Origin: a virus | IMG/VR virus record: IMGVR_UViG_3300031787_000268 | Coordinates: 1-42,160 of that record | Strand: one strand, 5' to 3' | Length of the DNA stretch: 42,160 nt | Shown here: piece after piece, positions 40,752 through 42,160 of the stretch | Layout: the number at the start of each line of letters is the position of its first letter | Position numbering within the stretch: the first letter of the stretch is position 1 | Position numbers and translations under genes: made by a program | Notes under the pieces: model-generated | Told to the model about the DNA's origin: nothing | The model's input: the letters and a program-made list of their open reading frames with translations, nothing else | The model's database searches: none

Positions 40752-40787
40752 AACCTGAATCCAGCGTGCATGTTGCACCCTGAGGTT
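40752..40787 (+). ncRNA. Structured leader before the 153-aa gene
   Basis: AACCT (40752-40756) and AGGTT (40783-40787) enclose the perfect hairpin GTGCA-TGT-TGCAC (40766-40778). It could shape translation or transcription of the next gene; no known riboswitch is recognised. Confidence 0.4.
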
Positions 40788-40824
40788 GCTCACCCCATCC
40801 CCGGCACTACTTGGAGTCCTAGTT

Positions 40825-41286
40825 ATGAAGTCCATCTTCTCAGCCCCCCTGGCCCCCATCTCCTCGACCTACACCGTCATGGAGATCACCTTCTACGAGG
40901 GCAACAACCGCCAGGTCCTCAAGTTCAACGGCACCAACGAAGACACCGTCGCCCGCAAGGCCGAGTCCATCACCGAAGCCCTCGGCTCCCCCGAGTGGAT
41001 CGGCATCGCCCGTGCAGTGAACACCAACCCGCAGGCCCTCGCCGAGTTGTACGCATGGGCGACCGCCAACGCCGTGACCGACAACCCGCCCGCCGACAAG
41101 GTCCGCAGCACCTTGACCTACGTCACCACGATGGTTCCCACCTCCTGCTACATCACCGACCGCCGAGCAGCCGTCACAGCGGCCTTCTCCGGCGGCTCAC
41201 GCAAGTCCAACGCCGCCGCCGACCTCGCCAGTTCAGTCAAGCGGCCCACCGCCCTGAACGTCGCCCCCGGCGAAATCCCCTTCTAA
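40825..41286 (+). CDS. Unknown 153-aa protein
   Basis: The start chosen is ATG 40825 (MKSIFSAPLAPISS) with GGAG 9 nt upstream, rather than 40786. It looks like a compact alpha/beta protein: EITFYEGNNRQVLKF (strands), helices around KAESITEALGSPEWI and NPQALAELYAWATANAV, and a polar tail ending APGEIPF. An 11-bp hairpin terminator follows, so it is a single-gene unit. The family is not recognised. Confidence 0.72.
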   Translation: MKSIFSAPLAPISSTYTVMEITFYEGNNRQVLKFNGTNEDTVARKAESITEALGSPEWIGIARAVNTNPQALAELYAWATANAVTDNPPADKVRSTLTYVTTMVPTSCYITDRRAAVTAAFSGGSRKSNAAADLASSVKRPTALNVAPGEIPF

Positions 41287-41317
41287 CGGTCCCATAGGTC
41301 AGCCAGCACAACCTCAG

Positions 41318-41345
41318 GACTCCACGGCCCACCAGCCGTGGAGTC
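41318..41345 (+). terminator. 11-bp hairpin terminator
   Basis: GACTCCACGGC (41318-41328) pairs perfectly with GCCGTGGAGTC (41335-41345), with loop CCACCA, then TCTTTCG. Confidence 0.8.
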
Positions 41346-41360
41346 TCTTTCGTCGGAAGC

Positions 41361-41370
41361 CGCACGTGCG
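41361..41370 (+). promoter_or_regulatory. 10-bp palindrome CGCACGTGCG upstream of the 80-aa gene
   Basis: A perfect palindrome lies between the terminator and the ribosome site. It shares CACGTG with the best copies of the dispersed 12-mer, and could be an operator of the small promoter presumed here. No clear -10/-35 pair is visible. Confidence 0.35.
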
Positions 41371-41408
41371 TCTCCCAACTTACAGCACCTCTCTCCAGGA
41401 GCACTCGC

Positions 41409-41651
41409 ATGACACTCAGCGTTAGCCGTCCCCACCTCAAGACCCCCGCCCAGATCCACAGCTACCTCATCAGCTACTACCCCAACGAGCAGGTACTCGC
41501 CGAACTCGACCGCTTCACCGGCGAGACCACCGAAGCCCTCACCGAATGTGCCGTCCAAAAAGCCCTCACCATCGCCAAGTCAGGCCGTCACCACAGCATC
41601 CGCATCCTCATCACAGCACAGCGTGCCATCATCCTCGGCCAGCACCACTAA
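41409..41651 (+). CDS. Small unknown protein, 80 aa
   Basis: ATG 41409 has CCAGGAG 8 nt upstream. It is mainly helical (AQIHSYLISYYPNEQVLAEL; EALTECAVQKALTIAKSG). It is followed after 15 nt by the next gene, probably in one transcript. No motif is recognised. Confidence 0.68.
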   Translation: MTLSVSRPHLKTPAQIHSYLISYYPNEQVLAELDRFTGETTEALTECAVQKALTIAKSGRHHSIRILITAQRAIILGQHH

Positions 41652-41666
41652 CTCAAGGACCCCCAC

Positions 41667-42020
41667 ATGTCAATCCCCACCTCCCAGTGCCAGTACCTCC
41701 TGACCCGACTGACAGCCCTGAGCATCGCCGTCGAGGCCAACATCCGCACCCTCAACACCTACCTCGCTGACCCCACGGACACCTCCGCTCTCCGTGACTA
41801 CCTCCGCACCTCTGCCGACCTCGAACGCCTCTCCCCTGACTTCCACAGGTCAGCCGCCGACGACTACTTCCATGGCCAGGAAGACGTCCCCAGCAACCCC
41901 ACACACGAAGAGGAGATCGCCTACCAAGCCTACCTCGACAGCAAGGAACGCGAGCACGACGCCCAGTACGGCAACCCCCACGGCGAGTCCCCCGAACGCT
42001 TCGACACATCCGCCCAATAA
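41667..42020 (+). CDS. Small acidic unknown protein, 117 aa
   Basis: ATG 41667 has AAGGA 7-8 nt upstream. It has a helical N-terminal half (CQYLLTRLTALSIAVEANIR) and an acidic C-terminal half (HEEEIAYQAYLDSKEREHDA). The acidic, small nature fits an early host-interaction or DNA-mimic type protein, which is speculation. A terminator follows at 42033. Confidence 0.68.
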   Translation: MSIPTSQCQYLLTRLTALSIAVEANIRTLNTYLADPTDTSALRDYLRTSADLERLSPDFHRSAADDYFHGQEDVPSNPTHEEEIAYQAYLDSKEREHDAQYGNPHGESPERFDTSAQ

Positions 42021-42032
42021 CACCACCACCCC

Positions 42033-42066
42033 AGCACATCGAGCCCAACGGCTCCCTGTGCTTTTT
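42033..42066 (+). terminator. Rho-independent terminator with CAAC loop
   Basis: AGCACA (42033-42038) pairs with TGTGCT (42057-42062), and GAGCC (42041-42045) pairs with GGCTC (42050-42054) around CAAC. The T-run 42062-42066 follows. Same architecture as 40689-40720. Confidence 0.85.
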
Positions 42067-42072
42067 CCCGGG

Positions 42073-42087
42073 ACTACATCGTGTACT
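42073..42087 (+). promoter_or_regulatory. Single inverted pair of AGTACAC-like heptamers
   Basis: ACTACAT (42073-42079) and GTGTACT (42081-42087) face each other with 1 nt between them, upstream of the gene at 42126. This is a weak member of the heptamer family. Confidence 0.3.
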
Positions 42088-42125
42088 CCCGAACTTACCC
42101 CAACTCCCATCCAGGAGTCCTGACC

Positions 42126-42160
42126 GTGTCCAAAAAGCCCCTCCCCCGCCGCAACCCCCT
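42126..42160 (+). CDS. Start of a gene cut by the window edge
   Basis: GTG 42126 has CCAGGAG 8 nt upstream and opens MSKKPLPRRNP before the sequence ends. The leader (ACTCCCGAACTTACCCC) resembles that of the gene at 41409, so both may be small genes of the same early region. Only 11 residues are visible. Confidence 0.55.
   Translation, partial: MSKKPLPRRNP

Overview
The window is a roughly 42 kb stretch of a GC-rich tailed-phage genome, apparently cut at arbitrary points because both ends fall inside genes. It contains a terminase, portal, scaffold, capsid, connector, nozzle-like protein and several very large internal (ejection-type) virion proteins. I see no tape measure, tail sheath or major tail-tube gene, so the virion is most likely short-tailed (podovirus-like, T7-type plan). 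I see no integrase, repressor, RNA polymerase or DNA polymerase here. The host is unknown; GC content and the tRNA-Gln sequence fit a GC-rich bacterium.

Layout. (1) Positions 1-6915, plus strand: two small membrane proteins, a pair of putative nucleotide-ligand proteins (an IFGDN family protein and a SLOG/DprA-like protein), a RecB/Cas4-type nuclease, a lysine-tailed protein, a Sak4-like ATPase and its small partner. These are followed by tandem hairpins, one aberrant tRNA-like gene, tRNA-Gln and two unknown genes. (2) Positions 6853-38058, minus strand: one long late operon. In transcription order it holds an unknown first gene, a putative small terminase split over two frames, large terminase, portal, scaffold, major capsid protein, connector-type proteins, a glycine-rich tail fibre with a probable assembly protein, a cysteine-rich protein, a 936-aa nozzle-like protein and a run of internal virion proteins ending in a 1381-aa giant. 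Genes are packed with ATGA/TTGA/GTGA overlaps and GGAG-type ribosome sites; TTG starts are frequent. (3) Positions 38180-42160, plus strand: an SF3/D5-type helicase, a gene-poor 700-nt regulatory region, then small unknown genes separated by strong hairpin terminators. If the genome is circular or concatemeric, blocks 3 and 1 would be one rightward early/middle region facing the leftward late operon.

The most striking signals are non-coding. Two 150-bp elements (5781-5930 and 39804-39953) lie in mirror orientation and carry seven copies each of an AGTACAC-like heptamer with base-for-base identical spacing (7-3-7-4-7-37-7-1-7-55-7-1-7) around AT-rich cores. Additional arrays of the same heptamer occur at 38123-38137 and 40205-40233. 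Independently, the 12-mer CGTGAGGGGAGG occurs about 15 times (11 exact) on both strands, mostly inside genes, every 1-5 kb. Three near-palindromic 14-bp iterons lie at 40625-40671. Together these suggest an undescribed sequence-specific regulatory or replication/packaging system in this phage.
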